In this document: piece by piece, positions 7,946-15,704 of the stretch
Layout: each line of letters opens with the position of its first letter
How positions within the stretch are numbered: position 1 is the first letter of the stretch
IMG/VR virus record: IMGVR_UViG_3300000313_000158
Span: 1 to 41,973 of that record
Reading direction: 5' to 3' (one strand)
From: a virus
Length of the DNA stretch: 41,973 bases
Made by a program: the position numbers and the translations under genes
The notes under the pieces: generated by a model
What the model saw: the letters and a program-made list of their open reading frames with translations, nothing else
The model's database searches: none
Told to the model about the DNA's origin: nothing

Positions 7946-8910
7946 TGCCTAACGGAATAACAGTAAAAACAGACGATTTGCAAAAATCTGCGCGCAAGTA
8001 TCGCAAAGATTTATTAATGATGCCGGTACTGGCATTAGATGCTTCACTACCTTTTATGTCTTTAAGGACAGGTATTCGATATTCGGAGACGGTAGGAGAA
8101 TTATCCGGAGATGCTCAATTCGGGCCATATTCGGTTTCTCGTAAGGATATTGATGATTTGGCCATTACCCCACGTACATTGTACACTTATTTCGGATCCG
8201 TTCAAAAAACGTTTGAGCCGAATCAAATAGTACAGACACTTTGGGGGGCTGATATCACAAAAGGTGATGGATTGAAGGGCACTGACATGACGAGACAAGT
8301 CGTAGCTTATCTTTGTGCCCAATTGGGTAAGAACTTGAATAAGGTTCTTTGGTCTGCTGTCAGAAATGACAAAGGCGATAAGTCGAAAGATTTGTTTAAC
8401 GGATTTGACACCATTACGACGACGGAACAAACAGCAGGTAATATTTCAGCTGATGCCGGCAACTTGGTGACAATTGAAGCTATTACCAAAAGTAATGCGG
8501 TCGATATTTTAAAATCGATTTGTCGTGCTGCAGATGAAGAGCTGACCGATGGACCGACTCAGTTGGTTGTACCTAAACATGTGTTTTGGGATTATTGTGA
8601 AGACTATAAAGTGACTACCGGCAGCATCCCATACAACAAAGAATTCAAACAATATTATGTTGAAGGGTTTGATAATGTTAGTATTGTTCCTCTTTCCAAT
8701 AAAAAGAACTCACCGTATATCCATTTGACACCTAAAAAGAATTTGCTGATCGGTGTGAATCAAACGGGCGAAGAAGAACAGATAGAGGTTGAACGTTTTG
8801 AAGCTTTTGTTTTAACATTGGTTGCTACCATGTTCTTTGGTGCTGAATTTGAATCAATTTCTAAAGAGCGTTTATTGGTGGCTACCATAGACGGTAAAAC
8901 TTTAATTTAA
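7945..8910 (+). CDS. Major capsid protein
   Basis: A 321-aa protein directly after the protease-scaffold gene, the standard place for the major capsid protein of HK97-fold phages. The predicted pattern fits: N-terminal arm, mixed alpha/beta core, then a beta-rich end (FVLTLVATMFFGAEFESISK). No N-terminal delta domain is obvious; the preceding gene's tail may serve as scaffold. The call rests mainly on position and overall character rather than a residue motif. Confidence 0.75.
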   Translation: MPNGITVKTDDLQKSARKYRKDLLMMPVLALDASLPFMSLRTGIRYSETVGELSGDAQFGPYSVSRKDIDDLAITPRTLYTYFGSVQKTFEPNQIVQTLWGADITKGDGLKGTDMTRQVVAYLCAQLGKNLNKVLWSAVRNDKGDKSKDLFNGFDTITTTEQTAGNISADAGNLVTIEAITKSNAVDILKSICRAADEELTDGPTQLVVPKHVFWDYCEDYKVTTGSIPYNKEFKQYYVEGFDNVSIVPLSNKKNSPYIHLTPKKNLLIGVNQTGEEEQIEVERFEAFVLTLVATMFFGAEFESISKERLLVATIDGKTLI

Positions 8911-8915
8911 GGAGG
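8911..8915 (+). promoter_or_regulatory. Strong Shine-Dalgarno site (GGAGG)
   Basis: GGAGG sits 8 nt before ATG 8924. Most genes here, as usual in Bacteroidetes, have none, so this suggests unusually high or controlled translation of the following gene. Confidence 0.6.
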
Positions 8916-8923
8916 ATATTATT

Positions 8924-9619
8924 ATGGCAAATTCAACAACTACGCAGCCGAGCAGTACAGCATGTGCTACAAAGGCATTATATGGATCATTACCGTCATG
9001 CAGCGGACAGACTTATTTGTCCGGCTTGCGTAGACGTGTTTATTTCGTAGAGAAATCTAAAATTCTTATATGGCCGAAATTACCGGATGCTGATAAGGCA
9101 GCATCAATGGCAGCAATGAGTACTTATGTCGGTAATTTTACTTTAGCAGCTGATGTAAAGTGGCATGCTATTGATGGCTTGACAGCTAAAGATAATGTTA
9201 CATCTGAAAGCCAAGGTACATTGCCGTATAAAACGACTATCAATAAGTTGAATGTTTCTCATCCTGGCAAGGATGAAGATGCTACAGGCTTTGCACGACA
9301 GGCAAATACGGATAACTTGATTTATTTGGCTCAACAGGCAAATGGCAAGTTCCGTGTTATCGGATGTGAGCTTTATGATACAGAGACAAAGGTATCGCAA
9401 AAATCAGGTGAAGGGCCTACTGGTGATGCCGGTACAACTATAGAAGTTGATGCTACGGATAGATGTCCGGCACCATTCTATCCCGGAAAGATTGAAACAG
9501 AAGATGGCAATATCAGTGGGGTTGATGGTTCTGCTTATGTTGAGCCTCCTGCTAGCACAGGTGGAGGTACTACAAGTAGCAGCTCAACAGGCGGCGATTC
9601 CGATGGAGGTAAAGTTTGA
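8924..9619 (+). CDS. Abundant virion protein, possibly tail tube or head decoration
   Basis: A 231-aa protein right after the capsid gene with a strong ribosome-binding site, both signs of an abundant virion protein. The core (about residues 25-190) is predicted beta-rich, and VTSESQGTLPYKTTINKL plus the later DAGTTIEVDATDRCPAPFY resemble phage tail-tube beta sandwiches. The last 30 residues are a flexible Gly/Ser/Thr tail. Five Cys residues occur. A head decoration role is the alternative. Confidence 0.5.
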   Translation: MANSTTTQPSSTACATKALYGSLPSCSGQTYLSGLRRRVYFVEKSKILIWPKLPDADKAASMAAMSTYVGNFTLAADVKWHAIDGLTAKDNVTSESQGTLPYKTTINKLNVSHPGKDEDATGFARQANTDNLIYLAQQANGKFRVIGCELYDTETKVSQKSGEGPTGDAGTTIEVDATDRCPAPFYPGKIETEDGNISGVDGSAYVEPPASTGGGTTSSSSTGGDSDGGKV

Positions 9620-9646
9620 TAAGTAACTTTAAATACTTTTTCTTTG

Positions 9647-9669
9647 GTGGTATAGCATTGCTATGCCAC
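9647..9669 (+). terminator. Intergenic hairpin after capsid/tube genes
   Basis: GTGGTATAGC (9647-9656) pairs along its full 10 bp with GCTATGCCAC (9660-9669), one G-U pair, loop ATT, followed by TGTTTTATTTAAT. It is a likely partial terminator or mRNA-stabilising end that would keep capsid and tube mRNA in excess over downstream genes. Confidence 0.6.
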
Positions 9670-9701
9670 TGTTTTATTTAATCAACTAATTCAAAAAAAA
9701 G

Positions 9702-10538
9702 ATGGATCAAAAATTAACAGATTCAATTCAACAATATTTAGATAGTGCTCCTGCGGATCGCAATCTTGTAGAGGGTGCGACTATCGTACTGAAGTTAACT
9801 CATAATCGTATTTTATTTCAAAATATGATTCGTAAACCGGAGGCTTTTGCAGACAAGATCCTTTATGAATTAACAAAGTATCAACGCATGCGCTTGGATA
9901 AACAAACAGCTGATGGTGTCATTAAGTTGGATGCGCTTGTTACTCCGGCTGTTCAACAGCTTCTTAATGAGGCGTTGGTCATAGATTCTGATGATGATGT
10001 TTCAACAGAAGCTAAAGTAGCCAAGGGTAAACGTGCAGATCACGATTCACTCCCTGCCAATGTTCAAGCATTGTGGGATAACTCTAAGTCTATTTATTTC
10101 AAAATCAAAGAGTTATACAATCAACTTAAAGCAATGGAGAATGCTCCTGCGTGTGATAGATATGAGTTCTTGAAGCAGCTAAAAGAGCTTGATGAAACTT
10201 ATCGTGACAATTTTAGATTATATGACGGCTATGATGCGAATATTCCACAACCATACGATGGCGAAGATTTTGAGGACGTAGTTACCGATCCTGCTGAAGT
10301 GGCTAAAAAGGTTAGTGCTGCACGTAAGTATCTTTCTGTCAATAAGGCAAAGTTGGCTGGTTTGAAAGATTCTGATGCAGCAGCTTATGCAACATTATTG
10401 GCTAAAGTCCAGGAACGTTTTGATTATTTGGTTGGTATTGGTAATTCCATCGATGCAACTCAGATTGCTGAATTGACGGTTTTAGGAGTGAAGACATCTC
10501 CTGAATTAGAGAACCATGAGGATCAAGCAGCAGAATAA
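9702..10538 (+). CDS. Hypothetical head-module protein
   Basis: A 278-aa acidic, largely helical protein with two likely coiled-coil stretches (about residues 130-175 and 205-250). It lies between the capsid/tube genes and the terminase cluster and overlaps the next gene by 23 nt. No family recognised; a structural or assembly role is inferred from context only. Confidence 0.55.
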   Translation: MDQKLTDSIQQYLDSAPADRNLVEGATIVLKLTHNRILFQNMIRKPEAFADKILYELTKYQRMRLDKQTADGVIKLDALVTPAVQQLLNEALVIDSDDDVSTEAKVAKGKRADHDSLPANVQALWDNSKSIYFKIKELYNQLKAMENAPACDRYEFLKQLKELDETYRDNFRLYDGYDANIPQPYDGEDFEDVVTDPAEVAKKVSAARKYLSVNKAKLAGLKDSDAAAYATLLAKVQERFDYLVGIGNSIDATQIAELTVLGVKTSPELENHEDQAAE

Positions 10539-11037
10539 GCTGGTTAACGAATTATTGAAGCCGTTGTCGGATGCGCCGTTACAGGCGTATCTTGACAATC
10601 GTATTCAAATATTCGATATAATAGAAAAAATTCTATTGGAAACGGGAAAAGCGGATATATACATATCCACATTTTCCACTTCCGAAGAATTTCTAAGGCG
10701 CATTTATCGTATTAAAGAATCCGGATTGATTCATACGGCTGTTATGCTGGCAGATTTAAAAGCCACACAGAAAACCGCTCGTTTGTATTCGTTTATTCAT
10801 AACGTCTTTGAGGATGTCTATCTTTCTGAGAATCACAGCAAGGTGATACTCATTCAAAATGAAAAATGGAGTGTCTCGATTTGTACAAGCCAAAACCAGA
10901 CACGCGGTAATAGAACCGAGTCCGGGATAATTACGACAGATCGTATGATTTTTAAAAGATTGATGTCACAATATTCTGACATCGTGTTAAATAAGTCAAT
11001 AAAGTTAGATGGATTATTCACAAGAGCAGATAGATAA
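10516..11037 (+). CDS. PLD-like domain protein in the packaging cluster
   Basis: A 173-aa protein resembling a single-motif phospholipase D-like fold. Strands around ADIYISTFSTSEEFLRRI are followed by the motif region ENHSKVILIQ and CTSQNQTRGNRTE. The H-x-K pair is present, but the Asp of the HKD motif is replaced by Gln. Small single-HKD proteins usually work as dimeric nucleases; the missing Asp makes activity uncertain. It overlaps both neighbours (23 and 29 nt), so it is translated with the packaging genes and may assist DNA end handling or simply bind DNA. Confidence 0.55.
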   Translation: MRIKQQNKLVNELLKPLSDAPLQAYLDNRIQIFDIIEKILLETGKADIYISTFSTSEEFLRRIYRIKESGLIHTAVMLADLKATQKTARLYSFIHNVFEDVYLSENHSKVILIQNEKWSVSICTSQNQTRGNRTESGIITTDRMIFKRLMSQYSDIVLNKSIKLDGLFTRADR

Positions 11038-11290
11038 ATTGAGTGAGATGGCAGCTTGCTTTACTCCGATCGGTGATATAGCCACTGTATTGGATGTTGA
11101 CGTATATCAGCTTAAGACTGATATACGTCAGCGACAAACTACGGTTTCAAAAGCCTATTATCGGGCAAAGGTAGAGACAGCCCATCGGCTTAGGCAGCAA
11201 GAAATAGAGTTGGCAAAGATTGGAAGTCCGTTAGCCGTTGAGCATGCACACAGCTATTTACTTGAAATGGATTCCGATGAAGATCTTTAG
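11009..11290 (+). CDS. Small HTH-like protein upstream of terminase
   Basis: A 93-aa protein, helical, with a probable helix-turn-helix at CFTPIGDIATVLDVDVYQLK followed by a basic helix RAKVETAHRLRQQEIELAKI. This pattern resembles the DNA-binding part of phage small terminases. Since another candidate small subunit follows, it may be a packaging cofactor. It overlaps the PLD-like gene by 29 nt and ends 3 nt before the next gene. Confidence 0.5.
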   Translation: MDYSQEQIDKLSEMAACFTPIGDIATVLDVDVYQLKTDIRQRQTTVSKAYYRAKVETAHRLRQQEIELAKIGSPLAVEHAHSYLLEMDSDEDL

Positions 11291-11293
11291 ACT

Positions 11294-11914
11294 ATGCCGG
11301 TACCAGCAACTATAGACACAATCCAACAGTATCTTTTCGCAGATGTAGATAAGATGACTGAAGCAGGCGTTCCTGAGATTATACAGAAACGCCTGTTGCG
11401 CTTGCGTGATATGTATAATACTTGGCTGCAGTTCCCTCGCATGAAAGATTTGGAAATTGTCGTTGCACTTGAAGAACGTTACGGAATTGGGAAATCGGCA
11501 GCTTATGAAGATGTTCGGATCATCAAACGTTTGTTGGGTGATTTTAATAAAACGACCAAAGATTACGATCGATTCCATGTAAAGCAGATGTTGGACGAAT
11601 CTTTTGACAAAGCTAGAAAGATAAACGACGCCAGGGCAATGGCTCAATGCGCAAACTATTATGGCAAATACACGCAATGTGATAAAGAAGATATTCAAGA
11701 CAAAGGTTATGATAAGATTGTTATGCAACCGTTCGAGCCTACTGATGATCCGTCTGTCTTGGGAATTAAGGCTATTCCTAATCTTCGTGATAAGATTAAG
11801 AATAAGATAAATCAATATTGGAGCGACGATATCCAAGATATTGAATATGAAAATGTAGAGTTTAACGAAGAGGATATATTTAAACCTAAGAAAGATGAAA
11901 CAGTACCTGAATGA
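11294..11914 (+). CDS. Probable terminase small subunit
   Basis: A 206-aa protein directly before the large terminase and overlapping it by 20 nt. The N-terminal half contains an HTH-like segment (LEERYGIGKSAAYEDVRIIK), the central part is helical, and the C-terminus is acidic. That is the usual order in small terminases (DNA binding, oligomerisation, large-subunit contact). Assigned by order and character; no diagnostic motif exists. Confidence 0.6.
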   Translation: MPVPATIDTIQQYLFADVDKMTEAGVPEIIQKRLLRLRDMYNTWLQFPRMKDLEIVVALEERYGIGKSAAYEDVRIIKRLLGDFNKTTKDYDRFHVKQMLDESFDKARKINDARAMAQCANYYGKYTQCDKEDIQDKGYDKIVMQPFEPTDDPSVLGIKAIPNLRDKIKNKINQYWSDDIQDIEYENVEFNEEDIFKPKKDETVPE

Positions 11915-13502
11915 TCCGCAACAGGAAATAATGTTTACTAGTGCAAAGGATAATGTGGTTGTCGGTGGGCGTGGAATTGGCAAAGGATTGATTCATGCAG
12001 CATGGAATCTTCGCAACTTTCAACGTATGCCTGGTAGTATTACCGGATTTGTAGGTGCCAATTGTAAGCGTGTTTTGACGAACACGCTTCCGTCTATGTT
12101 GATACATTGGGAAAATTGGGGATATCGTCGTGGGGTGCATTGGGTCGTTGGCATCAAGCCTCCTAAATCGTGGGGTTGGGGTAAGCCCATCTTTGAGCCT
12201 GATAATTATGAGAATATTATTTCTTTCTATAATGGCTCTATCGGTTATATTATCAGCCAGGATAGAACGGGTACGAGTAACTCTCACTCGTATGATGCGT
12301 TGGATATTGATGAAGCTAAGTTCATAAACTTTGAGCAGCTAAAGGATGAAACTCTTCCGGCCAATCGAGGCAATAAGCAGTATTTTGGAAACCACTTTTT
12401 TCATCATGGCATGCTTATCACAAGTGATATGCCTGTAACGAAAAAAGGTTCGTGGTTCATGGAGTATAAGAAGAAATGCGATCCTGAATTGGTAAAGACG
12501 ATACAAGGGTGTGTCTTTGAGGTTTGGAAGACTAAGCAACGCATACGTGAGCTTCAGGTTCAAGGGCAGCCGGTTCCCGATTATCTTCATTCTTATTTGC
12601 GTACTTTGTCACGAGACTTATGTAGAATGCGTGCTGTTTGTTTACTTTACAAAGAGTATAGTAGTATATGGAATATGCAGGTGTTGGGTGAAGCCTGGGT
12701 TAATCAAATGAAGAGGGATCTACCTCCACTTACATTCCAAACGGCTATTTTGTGTAAACGTATCGGTATAACGTTGGACGGTTTCTATTCGTCCATGCGT
12801 CCCCATCATAAGTATTCGGCCACAAACTTTACTTATGTAGATTCGTTGGAGTATAAGTTCGATCGGTTGCAAGATGAATCGTGCCTAATGGATGCCGATG
12901 TCGACTCCAATGCTCCTTTGTGTATCGCTTTTGATTACAATGCCAATATCAATTGGATGATAGTCGGTCAACCTCATGATCGAGACCTTCGTGTGTTAAA
13001 GAGTTTCTATGTGAAGTATGAGCGCAAGTTGCCTGAGTTGGTTGATGACTTCTGCAAGTATTATCGCCATCATAAAGACAAAGAGGTTATCTTCTATTAT
13101 GATAGCACAGCACTTGGCAGTAACTACGCAGTGAACAAAGAAGACTTTGCTTATGTCATCGAGCATGAGTTTGAGCAAAGAGGTTGGATGGTTACGCCTG
13201 TCTATGTCGGTCATCCTATGGCTCACATGGAGAAGTATCTTCTTATCAACCGTATGTTTGAGCATAGAAGCAACCTTACTCCGATGTTCAATGAGCAGAA
13301 TAATGAGGACTTGTTGATCAGTGTGCAGAGTGCCGGCGTTTATAATGGTAAGAAAGACAAGAGGGGTGAGAAGCTGGCAGAGACAGAAGATAATAAGCTT
13401 GAGGGACGAACAGATGGCTCAGATGCTTTTGATACCCTGTGCATCGGTTGTGAGAAGTTCCCACAGACGGCATTCGGTGTGTGGGTTCCATCGTCTTTCT
13501 AG
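11895..13502 (+). CDS. terL: Terminase large subunit
   Basis: A 535-aa DNA-packaging motor. The ATPase has Walker A GGRGIGKG (residues 24-31) and Walker B ALDIDEAKF (about 136-144). The RNase H-like nuclease half shows acidic positions in CIAFDYNANI (about 342), YYDSTA (about 402) and DGSDAFDTL (about 507). Both halves are present, so the protein should translocate and cut genomes. It lies downstream of the capsid gene and is separated from the portal gene by an accessory island, an uncommon order. A strong terminator follows at 13530. Confidence 0.9.
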   Translation: MKQYLNDPQQEIMFTSAKDNVVVGGRGIGKGLIHAAWNLRNFQRMPGSITGFVGANCKRVLTNTLPSMLIHWENWGYRRGVHWVVGIKPPKSWGWGKPIFEPDNYENIISFYNGSIGYIISQDRTGTSNSHSYDALDIDEAKFINFEQLKDETLPANRGNKQYFGNHFFHHGMLITSDMPVTKKGSWFMEYKKKCDPELVKTIQGCVFEVWKTKQRIRELQVQGQPVPDYLHSYLRTLSRDLCRMRAVCLLYKEYSSIWNMQVLGEAWVNQMKRDLPPLTFQTAILCKRIGITLDGFYSSMRPHHKYSATNFTYVDSLEYKFDRLQDESCLMDADVDSNAPLCIAFDYNANINWMIVGQPHDRDLRVLKSFYVKYERKLPELVDDFCKYYRHHKDKEVIFYYDSTALGSNYAVNKEDFAYVIEHEFEQRGWMVTPVYVGHPMAHMEKYLLINRMFEHRSNLTPMFNEQNNEDLLISVQSAGVYNGKKDKRGEKLAETEDNKLEGRTDGSDAFDTLCIGCEKFPQTAFGVWVPSSF

Positions 13503-13529
13503 CATTTTTGAGGATAGTAAGAAGGTAAT

Positions 13530-13566
13530 TACCGTGCTGATAGGAATATCGGTGCGGTATTTTTTG
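13530..13566 (+). terminator. Terminator after terminase large subunit
   Basis: TACCGTGCTGAT (13530-13541) pairs at all 12 positions (three G-U) with ATCGGTGCGGTA (13548-13559), with a 6-nt loop, and is followed by TTTTTTG. A clear intrinsic terminator that ends the head/packaging transcript before the accessory island. Confidence 0.8.
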
Positions 13567-13722
13567 TGCTTAGTTGCAGGGTACCGCCCTGTAAATGTTA
13601 AATATGTTAACATATTCCGCCTAAAATCGAGGTCGGTAATTACTTTTTTGGATAGGGCGGTGGGGGGTCAACTCCGTGACATCCGCACTCTTTGTGCGGA
13701 TATTAGGATCTAAACGAATGAA

Positions 13723-13797
13723 TATCAGCCCGAAATCTATTTTATCTCCGGAAAATCGGAATTTTTCGGGCTAAAACAGGGGAGTTCCGGGCTGATA
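13723..13797 (+). promoter_or_regulatory. Three-segment alternative pairing element
   Basis: AGCCCGAAA (13727-13735) pairs perfectly with TTTCGGGCT (13764-13772). An overlapping stretch, TATCAGCCCG (13723-13732), pairs perfectly with CGGGCTGATA (13788-13797). Only one can form at once, the hallmark of attenuators and RNA switches. No clear promoter or cognate gene was found. Confidence 0.4.
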
Positions 13798-14156
13798 ACC
13801 GTTGTTTGACGCACGTTGCGCGAGTTTCTAACTCTATATCTTTTTCCTGTCGTCGCCATTTTTTTTCACCTTCGTTTTCGCGGCATGTTATCGACTTTTC
13901 TGCAGCAAAGGTATATCGTTTCATTCGTGCGTCAAGTTCATGCTTCGTTTTGCCCGAAATCTCCACCTACGGTAGTATTTAGTTCAAAAAACTTGTCTTT
14001 ACACGAATGAAACAACCTTTTAATGCTGCATAAAAGGCGAAACATACCAAGAGCGAAAGCGACGGAATGAAAAAAAAAGCTCCGACAGGGATATAGAGAG
14101 AAAAAGGCTAACACCCTTCGGGCTTCAAGTTCCAGAATAAAAAACAATGATTAATT

Positions 14157-14669
14157 ATGACAGCAAAAGAATCTGAAGCATATTACAATGCAACATCTTA
14201 CGAAGAAATATTTAACGGCTTTTCAAAAGGTAAAAAAGAGTTTGCGATGTTAAGTGTAAAAATGTACCTTGATTTTATTAGAAGAAAAGCCGAGAAACAT
14301 CAAATATATTCCTCAGTCGATATATATAACGTTTACAAACATCTTGAATGTAAAGACGTTGAGGAATGTCATGTACTTATTTTGAACCAAGCAAATAAGA
14401 TAGTAAAGAACATACATCTTTCAACAGGAGGAATCAGCGAAACAAGTTTCGATATCCGATTGATTTTAAGAGAAGCCATTTTGAACAGAGCTTCTGCAAT
14501 CGCAGTTTGCCACAATCACCCGTCAGGCAATAAGAGACCAAGCCATGCAGATGATGCGGTTACTTTGAAATTGAAAGAGGCTGCGCAAATCATGAATATA
14601 CGCCTTATAGACCACATCATAATTACAGGTGACTCGTATTATAGTTATTCGGATGAAGGGCGAATCTAG
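14157..14669 (+). CDS. RadC-like JAB-domain protein
   Basis: A 170-aa RadC-family protein. The JAB/MPN metal-binding motif is complete: H119 and H121 in CHNHPSGNKRPS, S123, and D132 ten residues after the second His. The N-terminus differs from chromosomal RadC and lacks the helix-hairpin-helix part; length is short of the usual 220 or so. Such short forms are common passengers of Bacteroides mobile elements; despite the name a DNA-repair role is unproven, and the domain is most like a metalloprotease fold. It is the first gene of the first accessory island. Confidence 0.8.
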   Translation: MTAKESEAYYNATSYEEIFNGFSKGKKEFAMLSVKMYLDFIRRKAEKHQIYSSVDIYNVYKHLECKDVEECHVLILNQANKIVKNIHLSTGGISETSFDIRLILREAILNRASAIAVCHNHPSGNKRPSHADDAVTLKLKEAAQIMNIRLIDHIIITGDSYYSYSDEGRI

Positions 14670-14689
14670 TCTATTGTAAAGCACTTGAA

Positions 14690-14751
14690 GCTCCTATCTC
14701 AAGGTAGGGGCTTATTTGCACGCGCCCGCCAAGCCTTGCAGGCTCGGCGGG
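14690..14751 (+). terminator. Hairpins after radC-like gene
   Basis: Two hairpins follow the gene. AGCTCCTA/TAGGGGCT, with one G-U pair, lies near 14690-14712 and is followed by TATTTG. A strong GC hairpin with CCCGCC and AGCCT arms lies at 14725-14751 and stands out in this AT-rich genome. The first is a likely terminator; the second may be a remnant of donor element DNA. Confidence 0.5.
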
Positions 14752-14869
14752 TAAAGCGGTATTCGTTGTTTTTGCGTTCGGCACGCAGCAGGAAAAATTC
14801 ACTGGATTTTTCTTATAAAGACAATATAATATTGCTAAAGAATGTTTTTTAGGATAAAAAATATAGGGA

Positions 14870-14904
14870 AATTATCAGAATTGATAATTTTATCTATATC
14901 TTTG
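14870..14904 (+). promoter_or_regulatory. HigBA promoter and operator
   Basis: A perfect inverted repeat, AATTATCA (14870-14877), GAAT, TGATAATT (14882-14889), overlaps the expected -33 region. TATCTTTG (14897-14904) is a good -7 box. Start of transcription would be near 14911, 13 nt before ATG 14924. The repeat is a natural binding site for the antitoxin HTH, giving autorepression. Confidence 0.65.
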
Positions 14905-14923
14905 CAGTGTAAAATTCTAAAAT

Positions 14924-15241
14924 ATGGAGATAGAATTTGAAGATGATGCATTATATGAGTTGTACGTAAATGGGAAAAAGCAAAATCCTAAGTACTCTAA
15001 ATTACCTGATACTGTAGTAAAAGGTTATGTAAAAGCAGTAAATAAGCTTCAATTATATAAAACAATAAATGATGTATGGAGAGATAAAGGGTTGCATTAC
15101 GAGAAAATAAAAAATGCGGATTTTTATTCAGTGAGATGTAATGATAAGTACAGATTGCACATTAAAGAGTGCATGAATGAAGATGGAAACTCTATTTTAG
15201 GTTTAAAGTTAATTAAAATCAGTAATCATTATGGCAATTAA
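14924..15241 (+). CDS. higB: HigB-family toxin (RelE/ParE fold)
   Basis: A 105-aa protein matching the plasmid-maintenance killer protein family. The signature region KGLHYEKIKNADFYSVR, followed by the strand NDKYRLHI, is typical, ending in LIKISNHYG. HigB toxins cleave mRNA on the ribosome. The gene precedes and overlaps the antitoxin by 11 nt, the toxin-first order of HigBA systems. It is probably a stabilisation module for the prophage, or an abortive-infection device. Confidence 0.85.
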   Translation: MEIEFEDDALYELYVNGKKQNPKYSKLPDTVVKGYVKAVNKLQLYKTINDVWRDKGLHYEKIKNADFYSVRCNDKYRLHIKECMNEDGNSILGLKLIKISNHYGN

Positions 15242-15545
15242 ATTGACAAATCAAATGCTTCCGTATCGTTCTTTTCATGTAGGAGAATACATTGATGACG
15301 ATATGAAAAGCTTGGGGCTTAAGCAAATAGAACTTGCCCGGAAAATGGAAATGCCTGCATCTAATTTAAATGCGATCATAAATGGTAAGCGTAATATTAC
15401 TGCTGGAATCGCAATTAAGTTGGAAAGTGTTTTTGGAACTCCTGCTGATATATGGCTAGGTTTGCAAGATAAATATGAGATTGAAAATGCTAGACGTTCA
15501 TTGCAGAATAAGACTGACAAGAATGTTATGAGGGGCAGGATATAA
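15231..15545 (+). CDS. higA: HigA-family antitoxin (XRE HTH)
   Basis: A 104-aa protein with a complete XRE helix-turn-helix, reading HVGEYIDDDMKSLGLKQIEL then ARKMEMPASNLNAIINGKRN and ending GTPADIWLGLQDKYE, the HigA/VapI pattern. It neutralises the toxin encoded just upstream and should repress the operon by binding 14870-14889. Translation is coupled by an 11-nt overlap. A terminator follows at 15604. Confidence 0.88.
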   Translation: MAIKLTNQMLPYRSFHVGEYIDDDMKSLGLKQIELARKMEMPASNLNAIINGKRNITAGIAIKLESVFGTPADIWLGLQDKYEIENARRSLQNKTDKNVMRGRI

Positions 15546-15603
15546 TCCAATAGTAGTGCTAATACCTGATAACGTCAAAAGTAAGGCAAGATACTTACGA
15601 TAT

Positions 15604-15641
15604 AGGTCCTTTTTTGTAAATGAAGGGACCTTTATTTTTTT
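15604..15641 (+). terminator. Terminator after higBA
   Basis: AGGTCCTTT (15604-15612) pairs with AAGGGACCT (15623-15631) along 9 bp with one G-U pair, followed by a T-rich run TTATTTTTTTT. A convincing intrinsic terminator that isolates the toxin-antitoxin operon. Confidence 0.8.
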
Positions 15642-15704
15642 TGTTATAATAGCTATTGGCAAGGTTCTTGTAATATTGTTTGCATTGATTTAAATTTAAT
15701 ATAT

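Larger units (their letters stand above)
13503..14156. other. 654-bp non-coding, structured, locally GC-rich segment
   Basis: After the terminator there is a 16-bp perfect palindrome (AATATGTTAACATATT, 13601-13616), the long-range pair ACCGCCCT/AGGGCGGT (13583-13590 and 13654-13661), and hairpin ATCCGCAC-TCTTT-GTGCGGAT (13681-13701). A three-segment element lies at 13723-13797. Frames across 13816-14147 look like chance. The base composition and style resemble the non-coding DNA of Bacteroides conjugative elements, so it may have arrived with the RadC/HigBA genes. Confidence 0.5.

Noticed and set aside
13321-14147. Open frames across the terL end and downstream gap (both strands)
   Set aside because: They shadow terL or cross hairpins and the terminator, with no recognisable protein features.
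14924-15545. RelE/RelB or ParDE rather than HigBA
   Set aside because: The toxin-first order and the HigA-type HTH with GTPADIWLGLQ fit HigBA.
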